Origin: Cognatundibacterium crateris
GTDB lineage: Bacteria; Pseudomonadota; Gammaproteobacteria; Burkholderiales; Burkholderiaceae_D
NCBI RefSeq assembly: GCF_010078235.1
Contig: NZ_JAABOS010000005.1
Location: 1 to 64,000, forward strand
Direction of reading: 5' to 3'
DNA length: 64,000 bases
Part shown: positions 63,326-64,000 of the stretch, in pieces
Layout of the letters: each line of letters opens with the position of its first letter
Numbering within the stretch: position 1 is the stretch's first letter
Position numbers and translations under genes: made by a program
The notes under the pieces: model-generated
The model's database searches: none
What the model saw: only the letters and a program-made list of their open reading frames with translations
Told to the model about the DNA's origin: nothing

Positions 63326-64000
63326 TCACAAAGCTACGGGCGCATCCAGCATATCGGCATTGGTCAGCAAGGCTTGCACCGCACGTTCAAACAAGGGTTC
63401 TGCTTCCAGAAAACGTACTCTGCCATGTGCGATCATACGCCGGAACATACGCACACTGACGACAGAGGGTTCCGGTGTGCCAGTCAGGCTCAGCACCAGA
63501 TGATTTTGTTCGGGGTCAACCCAGTTCAGTTTGCCCGAGGTCGGTTTAATTCCCAGATTGACTTCCAGACTTATTCCGCTGCGCAGACGCTCACGTATCG
63601 CTACTTCGTTGAGTGCATTGGCAGTTTCCGGCAGAGTTGCCAGCAATTCCGGGTCCACTTCCTTATCCAGCAATTGCACCTGTATGTCCAGCTCCTGTAT
63701 GGCCTGCTCCAGAATTTTCTGAGTTTCACTGGCAGCCAGCTCAGGATCGATGACTTTCATCGCCGCTGTCTGATAGGCGAAACCTGAGAATAATTCGTGC
63801 AGTGCCGGCAGGGTGTACAAACGTTCATTGTCCGGGCCCGGTGCAGCCCGTAAAGCGCGGGTATGGGCGTCAACCAGCCAGTCCATCAAATGCTGTTGCT
63901 CATCGGGGGCAAATGCAATGCTGCCCAAGCCTTCGCGTATGGTATTTAAAATCAGAGGAAGCAGTGCAAATAACTGGGTTTTATCTTCCTGCTCCAGCTT
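63326..64000 (-). CDS. DUF1631 family protein, C-terminal part (gene continues beyond window)
   Basis: The minus-strand frame is open from the window's last base to its stop at 63326, giving 224 residues of a longer protein. The end pattern, SGKLNWVDPEQNHLVLSL then VRFLEAEPLFERAVQALL, fits my memory of DUF1631, large (about 700-residue) proteins of unknown function in beta- and gammaproteobacteria, apparently linked to PilZ-like C-termini. An apparent TTG start at 63928 is only internal. The two genes here converge, 83 bases apart. Confidence 0.8.
   Translation of the reverse strand, partial: KLEQEDKTQLFALLPLILNTIREGLGSIAFAPDEQQHLMDWLVDAHTRALRAAPGPDNERLYTLPALHELFSGFAYQTAAMKVIDPELAASETQKILEQAIQELDIQVQLLDKEVDPELLATLPETANALNEVAIRERLRSGISLEVNLGIKPTSGKLNWVDPEQNHLVLSLTGTPEPSVVSVRMFRRMIAHGRVRFLEAEPLFERAVQALLTNADMLDAPVAL

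Noticed and set aside
63326-63928. Complete 200-residue gene starting with TTG at 63928
   Set aside because: The frame continues without a stop to the window's end, and the sequence matches the C-terminal part of a longer family.

Overview
The window reads as a chromosomal segment of a betaproteobacterium of the order Burkholderiales, most likely Oxalobacteraceae (Undibacterium/Herminiimonas-like). This is inferred from protein character and gene order: pilB-pilC-pilD-coaE-zapD-yacG, ispB/rplU-rpmA-obgE-proB, rppH/proS, hemL-thiD/rubA-pilGHIJ-chpA and yqgE-ruvX-pyrR-pyrB-pyrC'. No rRNA, tRNA, CRISPR array or intact insertion sequence was found.

Layout. 0-1.2 kb: the 3' end of an Rhs polymorphic-toxin gene with its own C-terminal toxin tip, followed by a likely immunity gene. 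1.2-6.8 kb (minus): yacG, zapD, coaE and the type IV pilus core genes pilD, pilC, pilB. 7-11.6 kb: ispB diverging from rplU-rpmA-obgE-proB. 11.7-18.3 kb: CNP1-like gene, rppH, proS, a lytic transglycosylase, an unknown membrane-anchored protein, a SWIB-domain protein and ffh. 18.8-29.3 kb: a block that looks accessory. It holds a LivK-like binding protein; an SsuABC/NrtABCD-type transporter behind a near-perfect sigma-54 promoter; a DctB/DctD-type two-component pair in the same transcription unit; a DUF5694 protein; and an S46 dipeptidyl-peptidase. 29.6-33.9 kb: ccsA-like gene, a small PP0621-type protein, pilS-pilR. 34.4-38.6 kb: nrdA-nrdB behind a sigma-70 promoter overlapped by tandem NrdR boxes. 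39-41.9 kb: a 415-residue Ala/Lys/Pro histone-H1-like protein containing exact 102-bp tandem repeats, yggT, and a LacI-family regulator. 42-45.8 kb: a CodA-like deaminase, hemL, a divergent thiD, rubredoxin. 46-56.7 kb: the Pil-Chp chemosensory operon ending in a 2251-residue CheA hybrid. 56.7-64 kb: photolyase, yqgE-ruvX-pyrR-pyrB-pyrC' (the last a dihydroorotase homologue lacking the HxH metal site), plsC, and the 3' end of a DUF1631 gene.

How the genes work together. Three separate clusters serve type IV pili: assembly ATPase, platform and prepilin peptidase; the PilS/PilR sigma-54 control pair; and the PilGHIJ-ChpA signalling array. The housekeeping part covers translation (L21, L27, ProRS, ObgE, SRP), isoprenoid, haem, thiamine, proline, pyrimidine and deoxyribonucleotide synthesis. 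The sequences most worth a second look are the Rhs toxin/immunity tip, the self-contained sigma-54 transporter/two-component operon partitioned by two long intercistronic hairpins, the repeat-expanded histone-like gene with a possible attenuator leader, and the metal-site-deficient PyrC'.
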